Shown here one piece after another: positions 1 to 12,092 of a stretch of 64,000 nt of DNA; within the stretch, counting starts at the first letter, position 1; every line of letters begins with the position of its first letter. The notes under the pieces were generated by a model. That model had not been told where the DNA came from. It made no database searches and was given only the letters and a program-made list of their open reading frames with translations. A program made the translations under genes and the position numbers. The stretch covers positions 64,890,841 to 64,954,840 of the forward strand of contig NC_088132.1 in NCBI RefSeq assembly GCF_036370855.1. Direction: 5' to 3'. The DNA is from Dromaius novaehollandiae. Its lineage: Eukaryota; Chordata; Aves; Casuariiformes; Dromaiidae.

Positions 1-77
1 AATAGGATGAAGTAAGAATAAAACAGAGCACACTTTCTGCTGCTTTATGATATTTGTTTGGCTCTTGTCTTGTTTAG

Positions 78-185
78 GCACAGTTTCAGTTGTCTACTTA
101 GTTTTTCTTGTCACTGTGAAGGCTGCTCACCTCGGAATCCATTTAGAATACAACTGGTTTACAGAGAACGAATTTTTTGTACCAG
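78..185 (+). CDS. SLC38A9: SLC38A9 coding exon (first in window; internal exon)
   Basis: SLC38A9 is an 11-pass lysosomal membrane transporter. It exports leucine and other essential amino acids from the lysosome under arginine control and signals arginine sufficiency to Ragulator-Rag GTPases and mTORC1. This exon follows a pyrimidine-rich AG acceptor (76-77) and ends at a GTAAG donor (186). It starts in phase 1, completing a glycine codon, and encodes 35 full codons beginning [19 protein letters not shown] and ending NEFFVP, very close to the human protein. The hydrophobic stretch is probably TM5, followed by a luminal loop rich in aromatic residues. The N-terminal Ragulator-binding region and the earlier membrane segments lie upstream of the window, so the gene is partial here. 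Identity is by recognition of the joined protein. Confidence 0.93.
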
Positions 186-3128
186 GTAAGACAGTTAAAA
201 TGCAGTAATGAAACATGTATATTGTGGGGTTTAGACTTCTTAAAGGAATTCATAAATGTCTGTCCCATTCACCTTTTAACACCTCTGGGAGGTAAACAGA
301 GTGAGGAGGTGCTGTCTGATGTTGCATCTAGAAGCTCAAGAAGGATTTCTTGTGATGAAGTGACAGGGAATCCCTTTCCCAGTGATGTTCTTATTTAGGA
401 GACAGTATCAGTGCTGGAGAAGAGGTGGAGCAACCATTAGAGGTATCTCCAGCCTTTATCATGCAACAAGGAGCTTGCCACAGCCTCATCTCACCTATAT
501 TATAGTAAATCCTAGCTGCCCTGTTTTCAGATCTTACCTATTTCATCAGTGGTTACAACTGACAGACTTTAGACTGACTGGTAAAGGCGTTACAAACTCT
601 CTACACATTGTCTTGCTTAAATAAAGTAGCTTGTTCACCATGATTTATGAGTGTGTTTTTCCCTTGCTTTCCAGCCTCTGGCAGGTTTTAGTCCTTACTC
701 TTAGCCCTTCACTTTTAAATGCCTATTAGCTCTCCAGTATGTTTATCTTTCCTTTCTTTAAAGTATGAGTTTCTCTTCCTCCTCTCCCCTCCCAGTGATA
801 TTACAGATCACTGTGCAAGGTGTCACAGTCATATAAACAGTGCTAGAAGTGAAGAAGAGAACCAGAATGATTTAAAACATTAGGAAGAATTTTAAATTAC
901 TGTAGCAAGATAAAGATCAAAAGAGAAACACCAGAGCTATTCCACAGTTGGCAGTAAAATCCGTTCTGATCTGTGAAATCATGGTAACGCTCTGTGGCAA
1001 CAGGCATTCTGGCTCAATAGATAAACTACAGGTAGTAGTCACTGAGTAAGCAATACAAAATTCGTTTAAGTGTGTTCACATGAAAGCTGTGTTAGTCTTG
1101 CAGCAGTTATGCTTTTTCTTATTCTACCGCTCCCATTTGGTTGATTCAGCTCTACAGTTGAACTTAAGCTGGTTTGGTAAAATAATAAGCCAAATAAACA
1201 GCTTAGTGTATTCTGTGTATTTTTGGCCAGGAACTCTGCTCATAACCCAGTGTCTTTCTTTTCCCCACCTCTCAGTGGGGAGAGCTGTCATCAGTTCTGT
1301 TTACTCACTCTTCCATGGCTGCTGAAGGTCATTGCTTCCTCATCTTGGACAGGCTTTTAGAACCCTATTTCAAGATCCGAATGCTGAGAAACAAGTGAAA
1401 GTCTTGGTAAAACATTTTCTTTAGCTCGGTTATGTCACTGAGAAGGAAAATGGTGGTCCGTTCTGGCTTGAGTCTTCAAAGACAAGCAATTTTTGCCAAG
1501 TATCCCTTTGCACAAGACCAGAACAGATGCTATGAGGATGAATTGGATGTAAGAAGGTTTTCCATAATTCCCTAAGAATCCTGGCTGCTGCAACATCTAT
1601 ACGAACATATAGATAGATGCAGATAAGGTCTGAAACAGTGTAGTCTGTGTTGTCTGTTTTCCTCCATAAGTGTGTTTGCTTTTAGAGTGTATTTTATGGA
1701 CTAACAAATTACTTTTGCTTGCAGTATAACAATTTGGATTTCAAAGCACTGGATGATTAGCATCTATGTTAATGATCTAATTTATTTTGGTATGGCATTA
1801 TTCTTAATACCATCTGTAAGTAGAAATAATGTGCTAGCCTGTGCTGCTCAAAGTCAATAGGTAGGTAGATCAAAACGTTTGGTCTTGCTCCCTTGCAAGG
1901 GAGAACTGCTGTACATAGATTCAGGAGTGAAGGCTTGGCAAGTGAAGAGTTCCCAGTATCCAAGGTCTTACAGTAATATGGGATAAAATGAGTCTTTAAG
2001 AAATTGGATTCTAGTTAATGGTTTGTTGGTTTGCTACAAGAGTTGGTTTCCAACTAGCTGATGAAATCAGGAAATACAAAGTGCTGAAGTCGGCCTCTGC
2101 TGATGATACTGCACACACAAGCTAAGATTTAAAAAAAATACAACAAGGAAGTTAGGTAAAATACAGTGCACTGCTGCCACCTCTCTCTGAGAAACCCCAT
2201 ATAAACTTTCTCTGAAAGCAGGGTTTGAATGCGAACTGCACCAGCAAACAATCTTGGAATGCTTGCGTGACCTTATATCTGCAGATTCTTTGTAATGCAG
2301 GAGAGAATTCACCCGAACTAAGATTCATAAACAGACCTGCGTAAACCAGAAACCAGACTGGCTTTAAGTATCTTGAAGTTCAAGTCCAAAGCTCTATTAT
2401 AGCCTAGTATAAAATGAATTATAGCAATACATATGTGCTGCAAGTTACTGTAAGAAATGGAGTACCAAGTAGTTTGATTATTTTGGCAATGTGACTAGTA
2501 CTGCTAGGAGATGAGGTTAGCACGTAGCTAATGCATACACATCCAGCTACAACTGGATGTTATAGTGGTGGGGAAGAACACAGTGCTGAGAGAGATTCTG
2601 CATCTGTCAGTTTGATTTTGTTATTGAGGTTAAAGTAGTGGAAAACAAGCCCAAGACTCACTTGCGTTCTCTGAGTTCTATTGGTAGCACATCATGCTAG
2701 TTAGATATTTTAGATGCAGTGAATTCTGCATAATGCCCTGGGGAAGGTACATTCTGTGAGGCTGGAGGAGCCCTCATTAATTACCTGGGGTACCTGTACC
2801 TGGCAGATTGCATTGCAGTTTAGAGAAATCTGGTCCAAATGTGTTTGTATGGAGCTCTGTATGGTTTGATCTGTGAGGGTTTGTGAGATTCTGATAAGTG
2901 CATTGCTGGATGCCTTCCAGAAGCTGAGCTAGCTCAGGGATCTGTAATTGGTATAACACTCTAAAGTGTGGGTATATCCTTATATATTACCAACCAAGAT
3001 GGTGCTTTAATGATGTTTACAGCATTGGTAAATTCCTAGAATATTTGCAGCAGTTCCAGAAACACAGTCTTGTGGACATAATGCTCTGAGTATGAAAAGC
3101 AGCAGAACAATGATATTCTCATGGAGGG

Positions 3129-3159
<31 letters not shown>

Positions 3160-3730
3160 GCAATGGGGTATGATAAGTCAAGAAGCTTCTTTGCCTGCCT
3201 TAGTGCTGTAGTTTGGAAGCAGCATCTCTCTTGTTTACACATCTACAGATGTCAGTTTTCTTGTAGCATAACTAACTTGTTGATCTTGGTCATTCCAAGA
3301 AAGAAAAGATGCTCACAGAAAAGATGCTCATAGAGCAAATGATACCTTCTCCCTATCTCCATTCTCAGGGACTGGTACAGGTACAATCTCCCTGGGACTG
3401 ATTCCTGCCTCAAAAATGCCTTCTAATTACACTGTTGAGAATCAGAAAAGCTTATATAAGGTCCTAGATTAACCCAATAATCTTTGTTTGTTGAGGTCTT
3501 GGGAGACTCTTCTTGGAGACTGTGTTATATAATAACCACTGTCTTCATGAATTTTGTACTTCGTGATTAAATATCTGGATTGGCTATGCTCAGTGACAAG
3601 ATATTGTCCCGTTTCAATATGGCAGTTCACGTTTCTGGCACTAGACTCCAACGCTATATATTCTCTGCATTTTGTCATTATTTATTTCACAGAAGTAAAT
3701 ATTAACACTCTTTTTTTTCCTCCCCCTTAG
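186..3730 (+). other. SLC38A9: SLC38A9 intron
   Basis: Intron of about 3.5 kb between two in-phase coding exons, with GTAAG donor and a TTTTTTTTCCTCCCCCTTAG acceptor. It contains a 28-nt A run (3129-3156) and a small 15-bp direct duplication near 3304-3333. I see no further exon, RNA gene or mobile element. The short open frames in it have no recognisable protein similarity. Confidence 0.85.
3129..3156 (+). repeat. poly(A) homopolymer tract
   Basis: Uninterrupted run of 28 A residues inside an SLC38A9 intron. It could be a decayed retroposon tail, but no processed-gene or LINE body is recognisable 5' of it. It is therefore called only as a simple repeat. Confidence 0.95.
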
Positions 3731-3837
3731 AGTTTAGAATTCGGTTTCCTCAGCTCACAGGAGTTCTGACACTTGCCTTCTTCATCCACAATTGTATCAT
3801 CACCCTTCTTCAGAATAACAGGAATCAAGAAAACAAT
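3731..3837 (+). CDS. SLC38A9: SLC38A9 coding exon (TM6 region)
   Basis: The exon begins directly after an AG acceptor (3729-3730) and ends before GTAAGT (3838). Its first two bases complete the glutamate codon split from the preceding exon. The 35 following codons read [20 protein letters not shown], then CIITLL, then a polar tail QNNRNQENN. This matches the family's FFVPE...FPQLTG...HNCIITLL block. The hydrophobic stretch is one membrane helix, probably TM6, and the polar Asn/Gln-rich tail should be the cytosolic loop before TM7. The exon ends in phase 0. Length and phase fit the flanking exons exactly, which supports the boundaries. Confidence 0.95.
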
Positions 3838-6800
3838 GTAAGTAATTTCACAAGACTTTACTGATTCGTATCTAGATTGCCAGGCGACACTAATATTTTC
3901 TTGTCTGCTTCTCTTGAAATTGATCCAGGGACTGTAATAGCTTCAGAAAATGTAAATTTCTCTTGTGATCTGATTTAAAAAAGCAGTTATACATACTTTT
4001 CACTGGCTGCCAGTGAGTAATAGGTGCATTACATATTTATTCAGATGAAACCCCTGAGTAAGAGGTACAAAATTATTTGTGGTTAGACTGACAGTAAATG
4101 GCCAAACTATACACAACAGGCAGGAAGCTTGACAATGTTGTAAGACTCTAGGAAAAGTGACAAATTTTAGAATGAAGAATGGTTGAGTGTTTTGAACATA
4201 GGGCTAATTCTAGTTAAGGGTTCTGAACGCTGATTTTGGGGTCTAGATAATGTCTTTTTTCAGAGTTGCTTCAGTAGTTTTCTGCCATAAATCAGGTTGA
4301 GGTCAGCAGGGAAACCTGACCCTATTTAGGAAGTCTTTGAAGTTGAAGCCTGGATTGGGAACATCTGTGATACGTAGGCTTTGGACTGCTTCTTTACTCT
4401 TTGAAAGTGTTATGTACTGCTTATCTAGATGAAAGTGCATTCCTTCTTAATATCTTCCCATCTTATGATGCAGGCAGGAAGTTTTCTTTTGACCGGTAAA
4501 ATATGAAATGAAGTAAACATGATACAATGTTAGGGGCTTAGAGTACATTTTCAATCTAATTATCTTGTGTTTTTCCTCCCCTGCTTTGTCCAGCTTCATT
4601 AAAATCTTAGTTGGAAATGTAACTATGTTGACAAACAAAGATTTCTGCTATTACCTGTATCGGAAGCTGGTACGGCTGATTCAGAGGTGAATTGCGGATT
4701 ATGTGCCAATGCAGTGAGATGACATTTTGCTTTACTGATACCCCAAGGTAACTTTCTTGTCCTTGTAAACCAAGACCAGCTGAGAGTGACCCCTTCGGAA
4801 AAGAAGTCATGACTTCTCCTCTAGAAAGCTTCTTGCATTTTATGAGCACTTCTGAAAGTAGTTTAGCAACTAAACAGTGGGTTCATGGAGCTCTTGAGAA
4901 AGAAAACTTAGTAAATTTCTTCTCAGTGAGTTTTCTTAAGAAAATCTTATGGTGTGGAAAAGGGGCAAGATTTCTCTTTTCTGTTAGTTTTAGCTTTCAA
5001 ATCCTAAAGGAATAATCTCTCCTGCAATCAGTCCTATATGCAGAGGAGGCCTAAAAGCCTCCGTGTCACTTTCAAGACTTCCTGTGGCTTTTCCCCCTCC
5101 ACTGACACTGGAGGAAGCAAGCAGAGCTCCAAAGAGCAGCACCTGGAATATTCATTCAACTTCATTTTACTGTGTTAAGGATGAGGAACCTGCTGTCTGC
5201 ATTGAAGCAGCTTTTCCAAATGTTCTTCCTGGGATTTGAGCTGGATTTCCAGGTCAGTCTTAGCATGCATCCCAAGCCCTGAACAAGACTCACACTGCAG
5301 AAAAGTGCTTGAATTGCACAGGAAGGGCATCTTCAAATATGGCAGGAAGGATTTGTAATGGGAAGCCAGATCTGTGCGTAGTTCCTTCAGGAGCTTTATT
5401 TGGCTATAGATTCCTTTGCTTAGACAGGGTCACAGTAACTTTTAACATCATTAGACAGTATTCATAATTTCCTTCCTTGCTGTTTGTAGCTGTATAAAAG
5501 CCTGTCACCTAGGTCTCCAAACTGTTTTGCAGATGTTAATGAAGCATTGATATTCTTGAAGAACTAATTGTTTTGTGATTATTTCCTTGAGCTGCTGGAC
5601 CAATTAGGAGTTTTACATTTGTATACAGCTCCCAATCTCTCTGAAAGTCACAGTTTTGAGGATATTTGTTTCATACATATTTACATCAATAAAATGTTTT
5701 CATTATATCAATATCTCACAGGGAGTCAGATGGAGAGCCCATTTTTTATGGATAAATATGTTAAAAAGTCACTTCAATCAGAATTCTGTTAAAAGACATA
5801 GAACTTGACAAGCTGGAAAAATGCTGTTTTAGTTTGAATGAAACTTGCTGAAACTAGTGGTTGTAAGAACCACTTTGGGGGGAGGGGTAAAAAAGTAAGA
5901 AAAACAGTTACATTTCTTTTATGGAATCAGAAATCCAGAACAATAGCAGCTTCCATTCTGTCCACAGAGAGGTATCACTGCTCAAGGTTAAAACATGCAT
6001 TGGAGGAGGAGTCTTCTGGCTGCTATTCCAGTACAGTGGTGTGGGTGTGAAAGGAGCGATGAGCAAATACTCTAGAATAAGCCAAATATCAGCAGCACAG
6101 CCTGGAGAAGCCCTGCGAGTGTAGTTCTTAGTCTGCAGTTCAGTGTTTAGTAGCACTGCTGGTTCAGTAATGTTCTCCCTGTTCCTCTCTCCCACTGCTG
6201 TCCCATTGTATTTGTCAATATAAGTGTTTGTGCAACTGCACAGTGCACTAGTTTAGAAACTGGCTGGGTGGCAAATTAACCCAGATAGAAAAAGTGGTAT
6301 GTGTTTTCACATGATTCATTTCTGTTATCTGGTTCCCTGAGCTGCTGTCCAAATGCTTGTGTAAGCCCAGTGCAGGAATGAGAGGAAGGACTACGAGGGC
6401 ACTCAGTGCTGTGGCTAGCAGTTGTTTGTGAACCTACTCAAGGGAAAGCCGGGGGTGGGTTGTCCAGGTGGTAACTATAGAAGGCATGGGACTCTACATT
6501 CTTTTCTACTTTTTGCAAAATAGAAATACCATTTACTTGGTCTAAATAGAGTGAGCTTCCCTTGATGCTACCCTACCATGAGTTTCTCCTTCCAGCCAAA
6601 ATAGCGCATAGCGTTGTACATCTTGGTGAACTACTTTTTTTTTATCATCCTGTTAGACATTATCACTTGCTATTAAAACTGGAACAAGCGAAGGCCCTTT
6701 GTGCAATATGAACAGAGTCCAGTTGAGATATTACAGGGTTGGCACCTGTCTTTTCAAAAGTGACCAATCTGAAATGAGATAATCAAAAGCTACTTCTTCT

Positions 6801-7731
6801 AATATGGTAATAATTACTCTGGACTGATACAGGCTCCACCCAGAAGGGACTCTACAGACTAACTTCAGCTGTGCCACTGGGGGGAAAAAAAACAAACTAT
6901 TATGCCCATGACATGCAACAGGGAAGACAAGGCCTGAAAGTTGCCTGTTCTTTTCAGCATCACACAGGAAATACCTGTAGAGAAGCTGCAGAACTTACAC
7001 TTTGCTGCTTCCAGTCCTGTGCAACAGGCCTAACCTCTGCCAGGATACTCATCCTTGAGTCATGATATGAAGTTGGGTACTTTTGAAGCTCTCTTCAGGT
7101 TAGCTCTACATGATGTATTAGACTCATCCTTTTGTTAGAGCCAATTTCTGCCATTGTTTTGCTGCCGCTGCCAGCCTCAGTCACCCAGTTTTCTGTTCCT
7201 CTAGAGGTGCTTAAACACTGTCCTGTGCATCTCACCAGAACAGCCTCTGGTCAGCAGTAACTGTAGCCGTTATATGTCCTCCAAGTTCCATCTCAAAATC
7301 TGCCCATTACTTCAGGCATACTTGACAAAGGCTTGGCAGGTGGCAAGCTGTGACCCTTATGAACGGTGACCTTCATATGCACTGCATGTTATCTTTACTT
7401 CACTTCCACTCTGATCTCCCCCTTATCCTTGCTTCTTTCAACCTTCTGTTTTATATTTGATTCTTACATTGTAAACTCTTAGGTGCAGGGACAGTAATAT
7501 TCTATCTATTTAGACAGTTCTTGCCACAGTGATGCCCAATCTGGCTACAAACTTCTTTAAAATAGACAAATGGATTTATCGCTGTGTTATTTTAAAAATT
7601 AATCCTTTTATCTCTCTCCATGTACCCTAGGGTTTTATCTGGAATTATACTGTCTAAATAGTATTTGTAGTCAAGGTCTTTAGAGAGTGAACTCAGGTCT
7701 CCTAACAGTAATCAGAAGGTGTTCTTGTTAA

Positions 7732-7765
7732 ACACGCACACATGTGCGCGCGTGCACACACACAT
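7732..7765. repeat. Alternating purine-pyrimidine (CA/CG/TG) microsatellite
   Basis: Thirty-four bases alternate purine and pyrimidine without a break, mixing CA, TG and a CGCGCG core. Such mixed CA/CG alternation is the classic Z-DNA-prone arrangement. Intronic location; no regulatory role can be read from the sequence. Confidence 0.9.
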
Positions 7766-8925
7766 TTGTACGAAGGTAACTGTCTTAGCAGCTTCTTTCT
7801 TATACGGAAAAGGACATTTGCAAGAGAGCTGATGGATGCTTGAGCAAAGATAAATTCAGGTTGAGTTACTGTTACTACTTTTCTTGTTACTTATGGAAAT
7901 CAAGATCAGGGTGTTCTTTGTATTATGGCAGCTCCTGAGGTCAAATCCATGTTGTTTTATGTGCTGTGAAAATACATAATCAAAATTATCCCTGCATTTA
8001 CTTTTGTTACAGAGTAAAACAGGTACTCTTAAAAAAAACTGTGCGAGTGTGAACTGGTTAGTGTAATCAGAGGTAATAGCATACCAACTGTCTACCCTTA
8101 ATCAAGTCTAGTCTAAAGGAAGTGGCATGAATTTCCCTCTCTTTCAGATCACTTTCCCTCATAACTGCAAGTACTTGCCACAGGAAAAATAATTTAATAC
8201 TTGGTTCTCATGCTTATATGCAGAGCATGTACAATGACAACTGTGAGTTACTGTGCATTTTGCATAAGAAACTGCAGTCTTCATACACAAGGAATATACC
8301 TAAACTATCTAATTTAAAGCAAGTGAAAACAGGTTCTGTCAGGTGATGTTCTTCTAGAGGGTCTTAGGTGCATTTTGAAAAGTTGTCCAAGTCCTGTCTT
8401 CAAGAGATGAGAGTCCATGTCACTGCAAAATGACCTTACCCTGATTAGTCTCTAATACTTGCCGTTAATGAGAATTACTCATAAATACCTATAAAAATCT
8501 AGATGTTTAGATTCATTATTCCTAAAATAGCTTTTTATGCTGGGCCATGGGTGTCTGAAGATGTAGCTGTAATACAAAAAGCTGTACAGATTCTCAGGTC
8601 ACTGAGGAGACATTCTGAGAATAACTTGAAGAAAATTTTAATGCTTAACTTCTGATGGAGGTTAATAGGCCTTATTCAGTGACCAGCACTAGGACAGCAA
8701 AGACTGGAGAAGCACCTGCCAGTTGTATATAACCAGGCAGCAACAGGAAGAGGTTGTAGCTGGAAGGAGACAGCTGCCAGAGGGTATGAGGACTGCCGTG
8801 GGACAGTGCATTAACAGCAGACAGTTGTCTGATTAGCAAAATCATTGGTTTGTTGAGGACTGATGGGAAAAGGGCATCAATCTACCACAAATACGCTGGC
8901 AAAATGAACAGGAGATCCTAGTTCC

Positions 8926-8967
8926 CTTACTTAAAAACTTACTTAACTAAAAACTTACTTAAAAACT
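8926..8967. repeat. Short tandem duplication (CTTACTTAAAAA-type)
   Basis: Three imperfect consecutive copies of a 12-16 nt unit beginning CTTACTTAA, the middle copy carrying a four-base insertion (CTAA). A minor intronic tandem repeat with no evident function. Confidence 0.75.
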
Positions 8968-9429
8968 GGCTTCCTCCTCCTCCTGAACTTTCCTTCTAAC
9001 ATGTAATCTAGCATGTTTATACTTTCCTTGGGGACCACCTGCCCTCAGAAGACCCCAGAGAGGTACAAGATGCGCTGCTTTTATCAAGGAGATAGTGTGA
9101 ATAAACACTTGGGGAATGGCTTTCTTGCACAGAAGTAAGCAAGCTTTGCCCACCCTCTTGAGCTGGCGGGATTCCATAAAATCCTGGCCTGGAAGCCATA
9201 TAGTCCCATTACTTTGGTGCTTGTGCCTGAGCTAGTAAGGCTTGCTCCTCAGTCATAGGAAAACAGGGCCATGTATCAAAGGTATTAGCAGTAATCCTTT
9301 AAGAAGCTGATTATTAGCAGCAGCTGAGCAAATGGTTTGGTAAAAGGTAATAAATGTCCTGTAGTGTAGTATAAGCTTAAACAGAATCTAGTTAGAGAGA
9401 CCATTTGTTTCTAGTTATTAACTATTTGG

Positions 9430-9506
9430 AAAAAAAAAAAAAAAAAAAGCAATGTACTTAATGGGTTATTTTACTGCATCAGTTTCTTTTTTTTTTTTTT
9501 TTTTTT
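9430..9506. repeat. A19 / T20 homopolymer pair forming an inverted repeat
   Basis: A run of 19 A (9430-9448) and a run of 20 T (9487-9506) are separated by 38 bases. Transcribed as RNA they could pair into a long A-U stem. They may equally be independent slippage products or the two tails of oppositely oriented, decayed insertions; no element body is visible between or beside them. Confidence 0.85.
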
Positions 9507-10527
9507 CTTTCTGTTAGGTTATTAATGTGTATGTACATTCTGCAATTGCAAAAAGTGCTTGACTAGATTTGGTGCTTATTTCATAATACTAAATGTTGCT
9601 CACAAACTAATAATTTTGTGAAGTTAGCATGATAGATACAATATAAATATACTAAAAATTTTCAGAAGTGAACATGGAAGTTAAGCTTTTAAACCCATAC
9701 TTAGGTATCTATAATACAGTTAAATATGGATTTAGGACCCTAGCTTCAGCATTCATGCCTGAAAATCTTTGACTGTCATTTAGTGCACTTATCTGGGATG
9801 TTTATATAAATTCGGTAATAGAGCAGATAGGCAAATTCAGATAGAAGAGTCATTATAAGATACAGTAAGGAAGCTAAAGGACATATTTGTGTACCCATCC
9901 CTCTCTGTTTTATTTTGTTTTTTTATTTGTATTTTTATGTAATTTTGTATTAGCTATGTTTTCCATTATCCCAGCATTCCTACAGGTGCCTGTCATATTA
10001 GTTTCTGTTTTGGAGACCATGTGTATGTGTAGATCATCCCCTTGGGTTTCAAAGCATCTGGTTAAAAATGTCCTTTGTTGTATCTGTATTTGGGTATGTT
10101 GATGTCTTCAATTGCAAAATTTTAGTCCTGACGAGAGATTTATCATATGGCGTCGATGGGCTTTCTGTCTTCGACAGTTGTCTCTGTGTCCCAATCCTCT
10201 GAGTAATAATAAGTGAATGTAAGAAAGTAGAGAGTATTTTTTGTTTTAATAGCTTGTGTATGTCTGTGAGTCCGGCAATAACATGCTACATCTATTGACA
10301 CAACTCTTTCTTGCTGTCTTTTCTGTATGTAGATAGATACATAATATTTGTTTGGCTCCACTTTGGAGTATCTTCTTGCAGCTTTCTGACCTGATCCACG
10401 ACCAAATTTGAAATTCCTACTCAAGTAAATCTTCTGTTTAACGCAATAGAAGTCTTCTCATGACATTTTTATTTTGTCACTTTTGGTATGTCAGTGCTGG
10501 CCAAAGTAAGATTTTATTTCTCCTCAG

Positions 10528-10641
10528 GTGAGAGACCTCTCTGTTGCTTATTTCCTGGTGGGATTAACATATCTGTATGTTGGCGTGATAATTTTTGCAT
10601 CTTTTCCTTCCCCACCATTATCCAAAGAATGTATAGAACAG
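10528..10641 (+). CDS. SLC38A9: SLC38A9 coding exon (TM7 region)
   Basis: Exon of exactly 38 codons in phase 0, between a TCCTCAG acceptor and a GTAAGC donor. It encodes [20 protein letters not shown], then [18 protein letters not shown]. The hydrophobic run is a single membrane helix (probably TM7), and the [11 protein letters not shown](E/D)CIEQ segment that follows is a highly conserved luminal stretch of SLC38A9 with one cysteine. The exon starts with a valine codon that looks like a donor motif (GTGAGA), but the upstream AG acceptor and the phase match to the previous exon make this start clear. Identity to the human protein appears high by eye. Confidence 0.95.
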
Positions 10642-11943
10642 GTAAGCTGTTTTAATGCCATATATTTTCATCCTTGACCTTTTAATAAATATGCATGAAA
10701 AAAAAAATTGCTCCTGCTTGCTTCATGACTCCCTCTGGCAGACATGTCTGTTTTTGATTCTGCTCGGTTGCCTAGTGCCTTATGGGCACTACCACAAGTA
10801 TGTAAGTAATGCTGGTGTTATCTCCTTAGCATTAACGTCTGCTTGCCAGGAGCTCTCTAAAAACAAATGTGAAAGTGAATCAAGAAAGGACTGAAATGAA
10901 CAATTCAAGCTTTAATTTCTTTAGTTACTTTAATCCTGAAGAGTATTAAGTATTATGGGTATATTGAATGCTGTGTGCAGTGACCAGTCCCAGTCATCAC
11001 TGGGACTAGTTGCAGGTGCTCAAAAATAGAAACACAGAGTGAATGATAGCTCTTTTAGACAGGAGTCCTCACTGTGAATAGATGTGGAGTCTAACGTTAC
11101 AGTGGGCCTTGCCAAAGAGGGTCTTTAAATACTAGCACCACACAGGTAACGCTACTGTTAAGGCTATTAAACTCTTATCAGCCTACAGGCAATGCTGATT
11201 CCCATGTCCTAAACTTCAAGGACAAAAGTTATCAAAATGTGACTCATTTTATGCAAGGTGTCCCACACGTCTTGCATAATATTTACTTAAAAAGCAGCAT
11301 TTAAAGGCTTCCTCTGACTGTAGGTCAGTAAGAACCAATACTGTTGTTTAACCATGAAATGATTTTACGAGCAGCTTGAAATAATCTCATTGGGTGAAAT
11401 CCACAGTTAAATAATAGATGACAAACCTTTAACTTTATTGTCTGTAATTATGCTAAATAGTTATGGAGCTGTGTATATATTTCCATGATATCTAAGTTTT
11501 ATGTATACTGTTTTTCAGGGATTTCCGCTTATCGAGTATGGTCCGTTCCTCATTTATATATGACCCAATTTTACTAATTAAATAACTTTTTTAATATCTA
11601 GAGATGATATGTTGGATAATAGGAGCATATGAGTTTATTTGCCTGAGAAATCAGGTGGCCATTGCACAGCCTTGATTATTGAAGTATGTTCCAAAGAAGA
11701 CAGTAATTCCATCTTTAATGCCAGCATAAAAATGATAGCTATCCTTTAATATTCAAGAATTAGGTGCTTTTTGGTGGTATAGCAATTGCAAAGGAGAGAG
11801 AGAGAACATTATATTTTATGGAGTTGATTTGGGAATTTTAATCGTTTGGTTTTATTCTTCTGTCTTGCACCGAGCTATTAAAAATCAGCCAATACATGCT
11901 ATCAAGTCACCATTGATAAATGTAACGTTATTCCTGTGTTTAG
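10642..11943 (+). other. SLC38A9: SLC38A9 intron
   Basis: Intron of about 1.3 kb, the shortest in the visible part of the gene. It has a GTAAGC donor and a TGTGTTTAG acceptor. AT-rich sequence with a short GA run near 11795; nothing else supportable. Confidence 0.85.
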
Positions 11944-12092
11944 AATTTTCTAGATAATTTTCCCAGTAACGACATCATGTCATTTGTTGCAAGAATATTC
12001 CTGCTATTCCAGATGATGACTGTATACCCACTGTTGGGCTATCTGGCACGAGTTCAGCTATTAGGACAAGTTTTTGGAAATGTTTACCCAAG
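11944..12092 (+). CDS. SLC38A9: SLC38A9 coding exon (TM8, putative sterol-contact region)
   Basis: Exon of 49 codons plus two bases, following a TTTAG acceptor and ending AG|GTAAGA. It encodes [20 protein letters not shown], then [20 protein letters not shown], then GQVFGNVYP, plus the first two bases of a serine codon. This is nearly identical to the family block [10 protein letters not shown]...[20 protein letters not shown]. It spans one long helix, probably TM8. A CRAC-like pattern LLGYLAR (12031-12051) and an inverted Arg-Phe-Leu pattern just before it are visible; TM8 of SLC38A9 has been reported to take part in cholesterol sensing for mTORC1. That role is family knowledge and not shown here. 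Confidence 0.95.

Larger units (their letters stand above)
3838..10527 (+). other. SLC38A9: SLC38A9 intron
   Basis: Intron of about 6.7 kb with GTAAGT donor and a TTTATTTCTCCTCAG acceptor. It contains an alternating purine-pyrimidine tract (7732-7765), a short TTACTTAAAAAC-type tandem duplication (8926-8967), and an A19/T20 pair (9430-9448 and 9487-9506). No additional exon, transposon or structural RNA gene could be supported. Confidence 0.85.

Noticed and set aside
3129..3156. Tail of a processed pseudogene
   Set aside because: No coding or LINE-like body and no target-site duplication is visible around the A28 run.
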